Shown here piece after piece: positions 45,890 to 57,680 of a stretch of 64,000 nucleotides of DNA (its first letter is position 1; each line of letters starts with the position of its first letter). Location: NCBI GenBank assembly GCA_028456385.1, contig JALNQF010000002.1:620001-684000 (forward strand). The letters run 5' to 3'. The position numbers and the translations under genes were made by a program. This DNA comes from Ophiosphaerella korrae. Its lineage: Eukaryota; Ascomycota; Dothideomycetes; Pleosporales; Phaeosphaeriaceae. The notes under the pieces are model-generated. The model ran no database searches and was not told the DNA's origin. It saw nothing but the letters and a program-made list of their open reading frames with translations.

Positions 45890-46359
45890 TGCTTGGGCCG
45901 TAGTTGAGAGAGAGAGAGAGCGTGTGTGTGAGTATGTCGGTGGTGGGTGTGGAGGGCGAACAAAGCTTTCGAGGGGTTTGCTTTACTTGCGTGCGTGTTC
46001 CAACAGCAGGTGATTGGTATTTAGGTGATCAATCGATGTAGAATCGACAGATTGAATATCCTTAGTTTGTTAAAGTGAAAGTGAGGCATGTAACATAAAG
46101 AGAGTGCAGTTCCGCGTCGAGATGTGCTTGTGCATATGATCCAGAAACGATAAATATGACTGAGAAGTCTGGGTTCTCCTGCCATACTAAATCTCAAAGG
46201 GTCATTTGGGAAGATAGGTTTCCCGTTTGTAAGTGAGCAAAGCTTTTCAAGGGAAAGTTAGCGCTCCTGAGCGGGCCATATAAAAAAGCCAATGTCCCAC
46301 ACCCCACATTTCTCCTACCACCTCCTCTTCAAATTCTTCCGCAAAATCAGATACGTGTT
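45890..46359. other. Divergent intergenic region with GA/GT microsatellites
   Basis: A 470-bp interval between two divergent start codons. GAGAGA and GTGTGT runs lie at about 45905-45930. The 100 bp before 46360 are C/T-rich. No gene is seen. Confidence 0.55.
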
Positions 46360-47139
46360 ATGGCACGCCAAAAGTCAACCCCTCGCCGGGCTCCAAGTTT
46401 CCTTAGTGATGCACATCGTGATATCACCCGCGAGCTTACTCGCAACGCTACGACGCCTGAGCGCAGGGAGCGAATGCTGCGCGCTTCAGTTCCAGAGGAG
46501 GTCCCCATCGCTACTGAATGGCTCTCGGAACGTATTGCGGAGGCCCAGAAGTCAAAGTGGATGCGTGATCTCGAGAAGGCGCTCCACATCATCGAGGTAA
46601 AGCTCGCTGGCGATAATGTCGGCGATGACGAGTACGAATGGGCAATTGCCCTGGGAAAGGAGGAGCAGAGACTCATGGAAGCCGACAACGAGATGATTTC
46701 TGCCGACTCAGATGGTAAAGTTAGGCATCTGAGCGATGATGGTATGTTACATCCGACACCTTAACGTGACGATGTACTAACAGTTCTAGATGAGATGATC
46801 TCGGCGGCCTCAGAGGTAAACTTCACTAGCAAGACCAGGACCAGTAAGTACTAAACTCCGGTTTAGCATGAATGTATACCGACAAGAATAGGTAAGCCAC
46901 GGCTTACCAAGAAGCTCTTGGAAAAGAGTCAACAGCAAAGTGGTGACGTACCACAGAGCTTCAGACGTCCTGCTCTATTCGACGATGACAAGAGTTCGAT
47001 CTCGACCCTGAGCGAGATGTCGGACATCACCAACTTGTTGTCAAACCCAGATGGCAAGCCCAGAGAGCTGCCTGCTGAGTCGTTGGGAGAGGGACTGGAT
47101 GAAGAAGATGAGGAGGAGAACGTCCGCTTGGTTGACTAG
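46360..47139 (+). CDS. Unknown polar, probably nuclear protein
   Basis: Three exons, 46360..46741, 46790..46843 and 46892..47139, give 227 aa; both introns are 48 nt with clear GT-AG ends, and the 54-nt middle exon is in phase. The N-terminus is basic (MARQKSTPRRAPSFLSDAHR), followed by a charged helical region (TEWLSERIAEAQKSKWMRDL, ALHIIEVKLAGDNVGDDEYE). The C-terminal half has KPRLTKKLLEKSQQQ and a very acidic end (GLDEEDEEENVRLVD). No domain, signal peptide or membrane helix is visible. The alternation of basic and acidic tracts suggests a nuclear or scaffold role, which is inference only. Confidence 0.65.
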
Positions 47140-50080
47140 CGTCGTGCCCGCGTCGCCCACGCCCTCAACAACATGGAGAATTTAGAGCCAGACATTACGG
47201 GCAGTCGATAGAGTCGGCATTCATATTAGGCTAGAGTGCCGAGAGGGAACATTTCTCCACCATCGCACATGTCCGAGAAAGATACGTGCGAGAAGAAGTT
47301 GCGTGCCATGATCAACTTCTGGGCTATAAATGACGCTCATGATTCCAAAGCCCCACGATATAGTCCGATTGAAGCCAAAAGTAGAACTAATACATGTCCA
47401 ATTAAATGCCTTCTTGATGATGTAAACATTTATTGCTTGTTGCCTATCATGATTTCCGCTTTACCATCAAACTCATGTGGAAGTAAAGCTTCGATGCTAT
47501 ATGAAGGTGGACTTGCAATAAGAAGAGTCGGATTGGTAAAGCAATGTACTGCTCATGGCACCCTAGGTTGCGTCTTGACTCAAAGACTCGAGATATTCAG
47601 ACTTGTGTCCATGGGCTAGGAAGGCTATTGCTACCGCTGTGCTTATACTGTAGGAAATTGCCTCCGTGATATGGAATTCCCATATGAAAAAGAAGCTTCA
47701 TGCAGTACGATGAAACATATGTACAACATTGCCAAGTAGCATGCGTAAAGGTTCAAGTACGAGGGCCACGAAGGATCGAGTTTTGGATGTTGTCCTAATG
47801 CTTCCGCCCATATATCACCCATGCGCTGAATATTCTCAGCACGTCTTACTTCGATAACTTGCACACAAGATGCGGAGATGTCGCCCATACTTGGGTCAAC
47901 TCCTTTGCAGAGTAATATTATCACAGTCGCAACGTAGTCTAACCAGCGTGCTCAAGCGCGTTTTTGCGCATGGAGAAGCTTCAAGACCTACGCCAGAGGG
48001 GGTACGCAACTTCATGCCCTTTGCCTTGCGTTACTCTGCCACGATGTATGGAGCTCGCCTTGAATGTGCTTAGGCGATCGTGGCTACTTCCCTCAAGCTT
48101 ATGTGTGCTATGACCGTTGCAGTGCGTGGCCAACAACATCGGCACGCAGCCTCTGCTCCCTCCCAGGTCTTGTTGTGGCTTTAGGACAAAGGAGTGTGGG
48201 TTTTGTTCGCGTCTGAGTTGCGAGCTCATTGTTCATGATCACATCGAAATGTTGTGATCCATGCTGCAGTGTGTCACTCTCACAATGAGCTGCTCCATTC
48301 AATCTCAGGCCTCGCTGTAGCAATGATGAAAGAAGATGGGAGAATCTCGCACCTGCCATGGCACTCCCGTTTTGTGCATTGCTGCGGGGGCCACATACTA
48401 GAGCTCGAGCGATCGGCGATACCGCCTCCTCGCTTGATACCGACGATGATGAGGCCCCATAGACTTTGTGCTCATCAGACTCTATCTTCACAACGCCACC
48501 ATAGAATTTCCCCGGAGTAGTGCGAGGAGAAAGCCAGGGACTCGAGCACCCTCCTCAAACTTCTCTGGTGTTGATAGCACGCCCATGAGGTTTTTACTCC
48601 GTGCCTAGCATTGGCGAAGTGAAAGCCAGGCCGTTGGTTTGGTCTAACGCCACAAAAGTTAGTGAGCAAAGTTGTTAATATTTGCTCGCCTCCTCTTTTG
48701 CCTCCCTCACCACCAGAACAACACTTTTCTTTCAACACCACCACGTCAGCCTTTTTGCTCCACCAACAGCAGCATTCAGGGCTTCGTGGTTATAAGCTGC
48801 TATCCTTCTGCAGCTGCCTTGCTTGCAGCACAGCAAGCGATTCGAAGCTGTGAGCAGCTTTGATGGCTGCCCCGCTCCTTCCACGCCTGCACAAAGGCAG
48901 TCTGCAATCGCGGATAACGTAGACCAGACACTTTGAGGTCGCTTCAACCGCTTCAAAGGTAAGTTTACTGACTCAATCCATCGCTGCGTGTGCTCACAGA
49001 GGTCCTAGCATGCGTGGCTGCTCGAGGACGTGGAGCAAAAGCTCCGCGCTTCCCCCACTGTGAAGGAAGTCCCTTATGTGCGCTCTTCGCTTCGCAATCA
49101 ACACCCAGGCTGAGCTCAACCACCAGTGACTCGTTGGCCAGTTGGGTGACGCCTCAAATGATCGAGCCCCTCTCTTTCAACGCTGACCTCAGTGTTGGCG
49201 GGGTCTGAGCGTCTAAGCTCGATTACCATTGCCTTCAGCGGCGGCTGGTGAGCCTCAAAATCAGCACCGGCCTCAAGGTATGTTGGTGTTTATCAAGTCG
49301 CTAAGTGGCTTGTAAATATCGACCCTTTCTTTGATGAGTATGCTGACGTCGATAAAGGATACAAGCAATAAAAAAAGTCTTGAGCCAGGATGTATGCGAC
49401 CCGCAGTACATCGCATTGGCGTCGACACGAGCGATGCGCCATTAGATGTGACCATCCGTCCCGGTCGTCGCATGTAAACCAAGTAAGCCGCCGCGATAAC
49501 CATGTCGTTGATGCGCACCGACATCCAACAACAGTGTCAACACAGAAACTCTGGAGAATAACCGCATACGTACCCAGTATCTCACATACAACCTGACTCA
49601 TACTTCAACTTGAATCAAGAGTGTAAGTGCTGCAGGCATGCTACTATGCTCTTAAGGTAAGCCCCACGCTCTACAGCTCTTCTTCCCTTGCTCTTTCCTT
49701 TCGGCCCCGGAGGTTAGAGACCAGGTATACTATGTCTCTTCTCTTTTCTCCTCTCTTGTATTCCAAGTAGGCCAAGATCGATGTTGGACTATATGCTCTT
49801 AGCTCTTCCAAGTAGTTTGTTCGTGGAAGCTAGTGGGGAAATTGCGTCGTGCCCTATGTGGCCAAGGTATAAGTATCAGCAGGATATATAGTTGTCGACT
49901 CGAGATCAAACCATGGTGGCCTTATATTATGCCACTGATGGAGAATGAGATCGAACATTTCGCCATCGCTCACACAGTCAGCATGTTGAGTCTTCTGACT
50001 TCTAACTTCAGGGTTTTGTTTGACTGATTTTTTGAACAGTTTCGGATATCTTGCGCCAGCGCTTTCAGAATATGTGTCGG
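47140..50080. other. Accessory non-coding region, left part
   Basis: About 2.9 kb without a credible protein gene. Frames at 47236-47619, 47643-47924 and 48254-48520 lack domains. From about 48960 onward, GTAAG-type words and CAG acceptor-like words recur, and a 7-bp inverted repeat TATCGAC/GTCGATA lies at about 49317-49358. A weak, more diverged relative of the 50-51.5 kb cassette appears at about 49850-50080. Confidence 0.45.
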
Positions 50081-51480
50081 GTAAGTCGCCCAATCTCCAG
50101 CGCTTCTTTTTTCCCTTTCATATGATGATAGGCACCACTTGATCCAACCGAGAGAGCCGTTACTCCACATGGCTGGGCTACATTTATTTGATTCAATGTG
50201 TAGTGGCTCTAATATTTTGGACGCCCAGCCATGTTGCGCAGTTTCTGGTTCTCGATGTTGAAACTTCACCTTCTGATGAATATTTCAAATTGCTCAATTT
50301 AACCGCAAGTTCGAGAACGTTTTCTGACTCGTGTCCAGACTGCAAAGAAAACTTAAAAACTCTCAGGTAAGCCACGATTTCCAACTCTTCTCCACTTTGT
50401 ATGATGATCAATTACACTTGATCTAACAGAGAGAGCCGTTGCGCACACTTGACTTGTAGTGTTAGTGTAGTGGTCAAGTTGCGCAGTTTTCGGCTCTCGA
50501 TGTTGTTAATTTATCTTCTGAAAAACATCTCAATTTACTCAAGCCTACTTTGAGTTCAGGAAAATTTGCTGACTTACCTGTAGACTGCAAAGATGTCTCA
50601 AGCGCTCGTAGGTAAGCCCTGGTTTCTTACTTTTCTCCACTTTCGTATGATGATCAAACCACATGATCTAACAGAGGAGAGCCGTTGCTCACCTTGACTG
50701 GCATCTGTTCGTAATTGTTTAAAGCTTGGTTCTTTAAACACCAGTCAAGCTTCGTGGGCACACTGGTTCTCTATGTTGATACTTTAGCTTCTGACGAAAA
50801 GTTCTTTTCCTGTTGATTGTTAACTCCGCTTTCGAATTCTCGACTAACTTGACCACAGACATAGGTTAAAATACCCCGTTTAGCACTTATAGGTAAGGCT
50901 CCTAACTTGTACTTTGTCTTTCCACTTTCCTATGATGATCAAACCACATGATCTAACAGAGGAGAGCCGTTGCCCGCCTTGACTGGCATCTGTTCGTAAT
51001 TGTTTAAAGCCTGGTTCTTTAAACACCAGTCAAGCTTCGTGGGTACACTGGTTCCCCATGTTGATAATTTTGCGTCTGACGACAGCGTTCCCTCCTCGAT
51101 CCCTAACTACATCGCAAGAGTATTTGCTGACTTGACTCCAGGTACTGCACCGAATATAGGTATCGCGGCATCTCGATCATATCCATGTAAGCTTTCTTCT
51201 ACACAGTTCTTCCTCGCTGCCTCTCGTAGAGTGATCTCCAAATAATTTCAATACTGAAAGAACCATGGCTCGCACTCAACCAAAAGCGCTTGTCCATGTT
51301 TTGCCTAAAACCCTTCAAGCACACAATTGAGTTGCGCAATACCATGGTCCTCAATGCAGACATAATCAATTCCTCCGACGAAGGCTTTATCATTTTAATC
51401 TTCAACATGAAGTTCAGAATATCAGCTGACTTAACATCAGGAATCCTATGTTGCCGGCTCGTCATTCGAGAGATCTAATC
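50081..51480 (+). repeat. Tandem array of 245-294 bp hairpin cassettes with splice-like borders
   Basis: Units begin at 50081, 50367, 50612, 50893 and, weaker, 51187; lengths are 286, 245, 281 and 294 bp. Each starts with GTAAG, then ATGATGAT and ATCTAACAG (or ATCCAACCG) about 65-70 bp on, then the box GAGAGCCGTT at 50152, 50431, 50677 and 50962. Next comes an inverted repeat whose arms differ between units: ACATGGCTGGGC with its complement (50167/50223), ACTTGAC with GTCAAGT (50447/50473), and CTTGACTGG plus GTTTAAAG with complements (units 3 and 4). A conserved tail around CTCGATGTTGA and CTTCTGA follows. Units 1 and 2 share a weak peptide pattern (VAQF..LDV ... DCK), but unit 3 has stops. 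The GTAAG...AACAG part looks like a 65-nt intron. Origin and role are unknown. Confidence 0.75.
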
Positions 51481-54128
51481 TTTTTAGTGGTGTAACCGGC
51501 AAGGCTTGTCCATGTAACGTTGTCCGTGTTTTCTCGGTCTATTGTTTTAGCTTGTATCTTGGGCGGGACCAAAAGTTGCACACAAGTTTATCTGGGTTTC
51601 CCAAGCGCTGCTCACGGATAAATGGCCGGGCTAATCAATCAATCGTCATATAGGGTGGCGCAGAATTACTGCCAGTCAAACATGCTGAAGTTCTGATGAC
51701 GGATTGTTCCCCAGTAGCTGGTCAGGTAGTCAACTAAATCCCACTTAAGCTTATGTTAGGGAAGCTGTTGGACGTTCGGATATGGGGCAGGAGCTGATCT
51801 GCTGTCTTGCCAGGGTTTTGGTCGACTTTAGTTGTTGGGATGTGGTGCCAGATGCACGGCTCAAGAGCCTGCGGATTCGTTCGTTGGCATGGCCATGCCG
51901 TCGATTGCCAAAAGACATTCCGCGATTTTGGATTATCATGCCAGGTTCCTTCTCTCCATGTAGTAGCAACTTCGAATACATCCTTTCTCATGCAGCCCTC
52001 GGGCCCTGGTGTAGAGAGCCGTCTGCTAACTCGCGAAGCGTTCAGGAGACTTTCAGTCATGGTGCCGTTGTTGAGCCTTTTACGATCCATAAGAATCGTG
52101 CCAATTTAACTGCGGTCGATGGGAAAGAGGTGGCTTGCGGAGGCAAGAGTGCCATCGTCAGGTGTGTCAGGCCCCATGTCCAGTGCAGTTTTCCCCGCCA
52201 AACTTCGCTCCGTCCTGCTTCCGATATGTCAGACGACATGCCATCGCTTGCATGCTCTCCTTTTATGGCAGAGAAGAACACGCCATCCTGACATGCAAGT
52301 GCGCGTGTGTTTGTATGTGTGTACTTTTTTGCACTTGTTTGCTTTGGAAAAGTCTTGTGCGCCTTCCGAGTTGGCGTATTTCGACGCCGCCGTCTGGCGC
52401 TGCCTTGGACTGGACGTGCCCGCCGCCATCAGAGCATGCCAAACTCAAATAGTATCGCCTTGAGTTGGAGTGCTTGTCGGATGCCAGTATTCGCATCGTT
52501 GAGTGTCCTTGGGGTTCCTATAATCATCATGTCCTTGCCAGACATGAGGTAATCTCTGACATTTCCTTCTTCCCGCCCTGGGCCCTACGGTCTCTTAGGA
52601 CCTCACGTTACTCCTCTATCCTCTCTCTGGTTCTACTCGCGTTTCAAATTGTTTCGAGACTTCATTTTACAAGGCGGCGACGTGGTGTCAAGCATACGTG
52701 GGGAAGCGGTTTCGTCATGCTTTGCGGCGCTTGTGCTCAAGAAGGTCAGGTGTTGTGTTGTATCTTTTGTCCAAGTCGAAGATGGTAGATGATCTGCTTA
52801 TCGCTCATTGTCGGCATCAGTCTTCGTCTGATTGCAAGATTCAAAGTTGGTGCTGCGGGCGCACCTGTCAGGCAGAGCCGCGAATCTACATCCTCTACCG
52901 CTGTGGCTCGCCAAGGTGTGTCAAATTGTTCGAGTTACCAACTATTCCCACTGGAAGATTTGGAAAAGAGCTGGTCATCTTGAAATGTTGACGTTTGTTG
53001 AAATTTTCCGCTGGCGCGCATGCTCCGAACGTCTGAGGCCGCGGAGGGTCCCGTCTTCTCGCAACGACTGAGTTATTCGTGCCCTGCCAGCTTCTGTCGC
53101 CAATTTCCTAGCCTCCATTGCTTCAGTCCTGTGGTTTGAGCTGGTGGTGGTAGTGCGGTGTCATGTTCGTGCACACCCATGCATGTGGCCAGACATTGCC
53201 ACCTGATTTCTCGTAGACGTTTCGGGGGCCGCTCATCAACGACTCAATACGCACTTCAGTACGCACTTGAGAGGTTCGATGCAGTATAAAAGGTGGTTCT
53301 TCGTCAGGAATTGTTGATGGTCTGTTCATGGAAATGGCAAAGTCCGCTAAGTTCAGTGTTGTGAGGGTCTCCAGTTGTCAAACACCCAGAGATCGGCCAA
53401 GTGCCCCCACCAAAGGGAGTGCGCGCGTTGCAACCTCTACACCCCGACGCCAATTGCGCTGCTGTTATGATAAACGATCCACACGCATATTCGCTCAAAG
53501 GCAGTTGTAGTGTCGGGCAAGTATGCAGGCCGAGAAAAAGCCATCAAACAAGTTCTTGCCAGGAGGATTGTTGTCTCACTGCGGAACAAGCTCAACGAGG
53601 TCAAGGTTGACGCCCAAGGCTGTGGTTGTGGACAATGTGCAATGATTCTTGGATCTCCTTGTTGTCCTTGTTGGAGTGCTGTCTATCTACTCTACTTTCC
53701 ATCCGCCGTTATGTCGTTCCCCTTGGATCCTTTCCGTACCTATGCCCCTGGGCGCATGGTATATTGACCTTCTCGTCGACTGCAACCTATTGTCACCAGC
53801 CCTTCCTGTCGCCCACTCTGCTCTCATCTTCCCATCACCAACTGCCACTCGCCTCAAGGCATTGTTGAATCGCCGACAGTCGTGGATGATCTCGAAGGGC
53901 CATCTAGGGGCTATAGTCACCCAACAACAAGCCACTCAGTACACGAAGTCACCTCGCCTTTACCACCTTCTAAGGGACTCATACCATATCGCTGTCACTC
54001 AGGAAAGACCCACAATTAATAATATCCCTCTCAACTGGCCAATAGGGCTTCACTAAACTGTGAGTTCCTGCCTTTGCAAACGTTCACTTCGGTCCCGTGG
54101 CCGCTTAGCGTCGACTTTTTCACAGAGG
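51481..54128. other. Accessory region, right part, no supportable gene
   Basis: About 2.6 kb with many medium-length frames on both strands (for example 51782-52291 plus and 51734-52090 minus) that overlap each other and show no domain. A TATA box (TATAAAAG, 53285-53292) is followed by an ATG at 53328, but the 60-codon frame there has no recognisable features. A transcribed non-coding or degenerate unit is possible. Confidence 0.4.
53285..53292 (+). promoter_or_regulatory. Orphan TATA box
   Basis: TATAAAAG followed by GTGG, sharing the context GTATAAAAGGTG with the TATA box at 54129. An ATG follows 43 bp downstream, but no convincing gene does. Confidence 0.35.
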
Positions 54129-54136
54129 TATAAAAG
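54129..54136 (+). promoter_or_regulatory. TATA box of proline-rich gene
   Basis: TATAAAAG 63 bp upstream of the ATG of the proline-rich small gene; a strong consensus at a normal core-promoter distance. Confidence 0.55.
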
Positions 54137-54191
54137 GTGCCAGTACGCCTCCTCCTTTACAATCCTTGGGACAAAGCAACAGCATCACAAG

Positions 54192-54543
54192 ATGCTCCCA
54201 ACACCGCCACCAACACCGCCACCACCACAACCACCACTACCTGGTGTCCCGGCACCCTGGGTGCCCCCTCCGCCTCCCCCGCCTCCGCCCCCTCCTCCTC
54301 CTCCACCACCACCACCACCGCCACAGCCGGTTTTCCCACCTGGCGTCGACCCGGTGGCGTACCTGCGCGGTCGCCTGGACCCGCAGGTCGCCAACCTGCT
54401 TGATTTTTTCGAGCAGCAGGTAAGCAGTCACGCTCTCTACTTGACAGACCTCACTGACCTGTGAACTACAGACGCGGGCGGGCCGCCGGGCCATTATTGC
54501 AGAGGTGGTACGTCGGCGTGCTCTCGGGCTTTGGCCCAGATGA
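54192..54543 (+). CDS. Small poly-proline protein, unknown
   Basis: Two exons, 54192..54419 and 54472..54543, give 99 aa; the 52-nt intron has good GT-AG ends (GTAAGC, CTACAG). The N-terminal half is almost only proline, with an uninterrupted run of about 20 Pro preceded by VPAPWVP. The second half is a normal helical segment: DPVAYLRGRLDPQVANLLDF, then ending TRAGRRAIIAEVVRRR. A TATA box lies 63 bp upstream. The poly-Pro tract could bind profilin, SH3 or WW domains as in formin-like regions, but no such domain partner is encoded here. The gene lies in the accessory island without homologous neighbours. It may be young or a fragment; expression is unproven. Confidence 0.5.
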
Positions 54544-56678
54544 AGAACTCGGGCACTGGTGGGCCCTGGGGCATGACGGCCCCGGGGTCGCAAGATCCCA
54601 ATGAGATTGGTGGAGTGTGGCCTTCGGGTAGTTCGGCCTTCGGGCATATATAGATTTCCTCAAGGACGTTGTGCCTGAGGCCGCCCCGCGGTGGCCTGGC
54701 ACCTAAACCTTTGTGCCCCTTTGATGCTTGTGATGCTTGTGACTGACTTGTTTATGGTGAGCTGTGTCGTGTTTGATGCCCTTTTGAGCTTGCCCATGTT
54801 GGATCTTGCTGTAACTCAGCCCTTTTGGCTATGCGGATTGTTGTTGTACTCAACTTGAGGGACTACATGCGCGTATATGGGACTCGCTATCTACGCCTAC
54901 GTGCGGTCTATTATTACTGAGCTCATACGATAGATGGACAAGATGGCGCCAATTTGCACGTAGATCATTCGCCTTTGGGTATACAATAAGCCCTTAACCT
55001 CGTAAAGCACTGCCGGCTTGTTGGCAAGCTTCAGTTGAGAGGTTAAACAAGAGCAACTGGGCAGAATGGTCACTCTCAGGTAAACTGCCTGGTAGGTTGC
55101 TCAGCTTGGTGCCAACGTGTGTCAACAACCCGCCAATATCTGACTCAACTTACATCTACTGTATGCCTCGCCGCGGCGCCACGGCGCCACGGCGTTGCAA
55201 CTTCTCCTACGTCAACTCCATCTGGGCAAGCTGTTCGCCCACCCACAACCTATTAGCCAGGCTCCTCAAACGATGTTACGTAGTTCCAAACACCATATGA
55301 GAGCGGCCTACGAGGCGGCCTACTCAAAGTCGAGCTGTCCAGGCGGTTTGCCCAAGATTGGTGGTCTGCCATAGAGCGAAGCGACACAAGACAGCCATTG
55401 TGGCTTTGCCAGCTACTTCCTTAGCTATACCTGGGCAGAGAAACAAGCCCACAGGCGCGATCTACGGAACCCACGACTGATTCCAGTCCGCTATGCTGGG
55501 GCGCCATGCGGGAGATGCGGCACCTTCATGGCACTTGAATGATGTTCCATCCCACTTGGGCATTTGTTGAAGTGCTGAGCGAGGCAAAGACTTACAACGT
55601 TAGTTATCATATACAGGTCCTTCCTCAAAGGCGAGGCGAAGATCAAGTCAAACATGATTCTGGGAGTTTGAATAGGGCAGGCATTCGATTTTACTCGACA
55701 CGAACGAATTCTGAGGTAGGACATGGCTTCAAGGTCACATCCAAGCTCCCAGTATGTCTAAAGAAACATGCCCATGGCAACGCTATTGTCTCAGCACCCT
55801 GTGACTCGTCTAGGCTCGTCTAGGCTCGTTCTTGGGTCAAACTCAGATATTCACAATGCTACGAAAACGAGAAGATGTGCGCACTCACAACTTTCACAAT
55901 GTTGAGCCGTTCCTAGAGTTTAAGCCGTATATTTTTGAAGATGGTGAAGGTATTGCTGATTGAACTTGCAATTGACTGGAAGCTAGTTTGGTAGAATCAA
56001 TGTCAGTATGGAAAACTTTCAATAGTTTTAAAGGTGCATACGGAAGTTGAGTTGAGGTTCAGCACAACATGAATTCTTGTCGAGGGTCGACTCAGGTACA
56101 CAATGCCCCATGCAATGATTGTGATTAGCATTGACTTGTGTGAAAAGGATATATAAACCGATGGACAGGAAGAGGTAGAAAACTTTGGAAAGTAGATGGA
56201 ATTGTAGCAGCAAGGTGAGGGTTGAAAATTGGCAAGTCTAGTTTTTGTCTAAATATGTAACGAGAACGTTAAGTAAATTGGGACTTGCTCAAGACTACAT
56301 AAAAACAACCCGGCTTGCCCCTTGAACGATGACTAAACCAAGTCGTATTTCCAGCATGTGGCGAATACAACGAAAAAATGGAGAAAGACGAAGTCATTTG
56401 CAGAACCTTACAGCCAGAATATTCAGACACTTATCGGAATTGTAAATTAAGGTCAGTGCAGATGATCTTGGTTGATGTACTCGATGGAAAACATGAAGTT
56501 GGGACGACGAATGAGATGCTTCGCTTACCAAAGCGGCAGTTTCCGTCTTGGCAACCGTCAAGTCGGCGAACCTCACCAAGCTATCTACCCAGAACATTGT
56601 CGAATACGCAGCTACACAGCACGCACCCATTGGCCCGTCCCTCCTTTTCGCACTTATAGCTAGTGATTGGTGCTCAAG
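54544..56678. other. Accessory region, no supportable gene
   Basis: About 2.1 kb between the proline-rich gene and the complex I gene. Short frames lack domains. A direct repeat of CGTCTAGGCT lies at about 55807-55826. The final 300 bp belong to the promoter of the complex I gene. Confidence 0.45.
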
Positions 56679-57391
56679 ATGGCGGGGAAACAAGCCGCGA
56701 CGGCTTTCCATGTACGTCCTCGGAGGCGATTGATAACGGACGACAGCCGCATTCCATTGTTCCCCGCGAGGCCATCGTATGCCACCTTCACAGAGCAGTG
56801 CTAACTGCGCTATAGAAATACACCGTTCAGCCGCAGGGTATATATGGCTTCATCAACAGACTCTTTGCCCTCGACCCCAAGCGTTCGACGGGTATCCCCT
56901 TGAACCCACAATTCCGCAACCCACCACCGGGCGCCCTTGATCCCAACAGCTACGACGACCCCGTGACTTTACCTGCCGCAGATCTTGCAGAGAATCCATA
57001 CTGGAAGCGCGACGTTCGACGAAGATACCCGAGGCTCTCGACCATCACCCAAGCAGACGCGGTTGCGCTGCTAGAAGTAGGAAGCGCTGCGGCCCCCAAG
57101 CAAGAGTTGATTGGCGAGGCAGGCTCAAAGCAATTGGTTGCTGCGCAAGAAGAGGGTGCCAAGGGCCTAGCTGTTGCGTTTGAGAGGAACGCTGGTCTAG
57201 CAAAAGATGTACTTGGCCCCGGAGGCATGCCTCCTATGCCTGTTGCACAGCATCCCACGGGCGCGGCGGGCCAGAAGAGATATGACTTGGAGAGCGAACA
57301 GTCGTATCCTGATACGTGAGTAAATTTAGTATGTTGCTAAACAGAAGACATGCTGATTTTAGTCAGGTATCCCTGCAGGGTGTTCTCTTGA
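56679..57391 (+). CDS. NADH:ubiquinone oxidoreductase 21.3 kDa subunit
   Basis: Three exons, 56679..56711, 56816..57315 and 57367..57391, give 185 aa. The short first exon encodes MAGKQAATAFH; the 104-nt intron then joins it to KYTVQPQGIYGFINRLFALD. The protein matches the fungal 21.3 kDa accessory subunit of mitochondrial complex I: PKRSTGIPLNPQFRNPPPGA, YDDPVTLPAADLAENPYWKR, RRRYPRLSTITQADAVALL and the end EQSYPDTYPCRVFS, where the last nine residues need the third exon. It sits on the membrane-bound complex without a redox centre of its own. Start and stop both agree with the family, so the model is well supported. Confidence 0.93.
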
Positions 57392-57680
57392 TGCTCCGTG
57401 GACGTTCACGGGTAAGTAGTGTGGGATAAACAGCTGTAAATACAACGTATTTTCCTTTGATGAATCTCTGTTATGTCCCTTGTGTGACATCTGTCTCGTT
57501 GAGTTGTACAGCGTCCTGTTATGTTTACCTTCACCACCGCCAAAGTGGAAGGCACGCCAGACCTGTGGGTCTTGGCGGCAATTACACTACTTGCTCCCTC
57601 GCCCCTCCTGCAGCAACTCCCCACCCACCTTCCCCCACACGCCACTTCTTTGTTTCTTGACACCTCACCCAGCCGCCGCC
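57392..57680. other. Intergenic, promoter of RING gene
   Basis: A 289-bp gap between head-to-tail genes; the 100 bp before the next ATG are strongly C/T-rich. Nothing else is seen. Confidence 0.5.

Noticed and set aside
50081..51480. Possible CRISPR or bacterial repeat system
   Set aside because: Units are 245-294 bp, diverged and eukaryotic in context; short identical repeats with unique spacers are absent.
51734..52291. Overlapping frames of 118 and 169 codons on opposite strands
   Set aside because: Neither has a domain or convincing composition; each may be the shadow of the other, so no gene was called.
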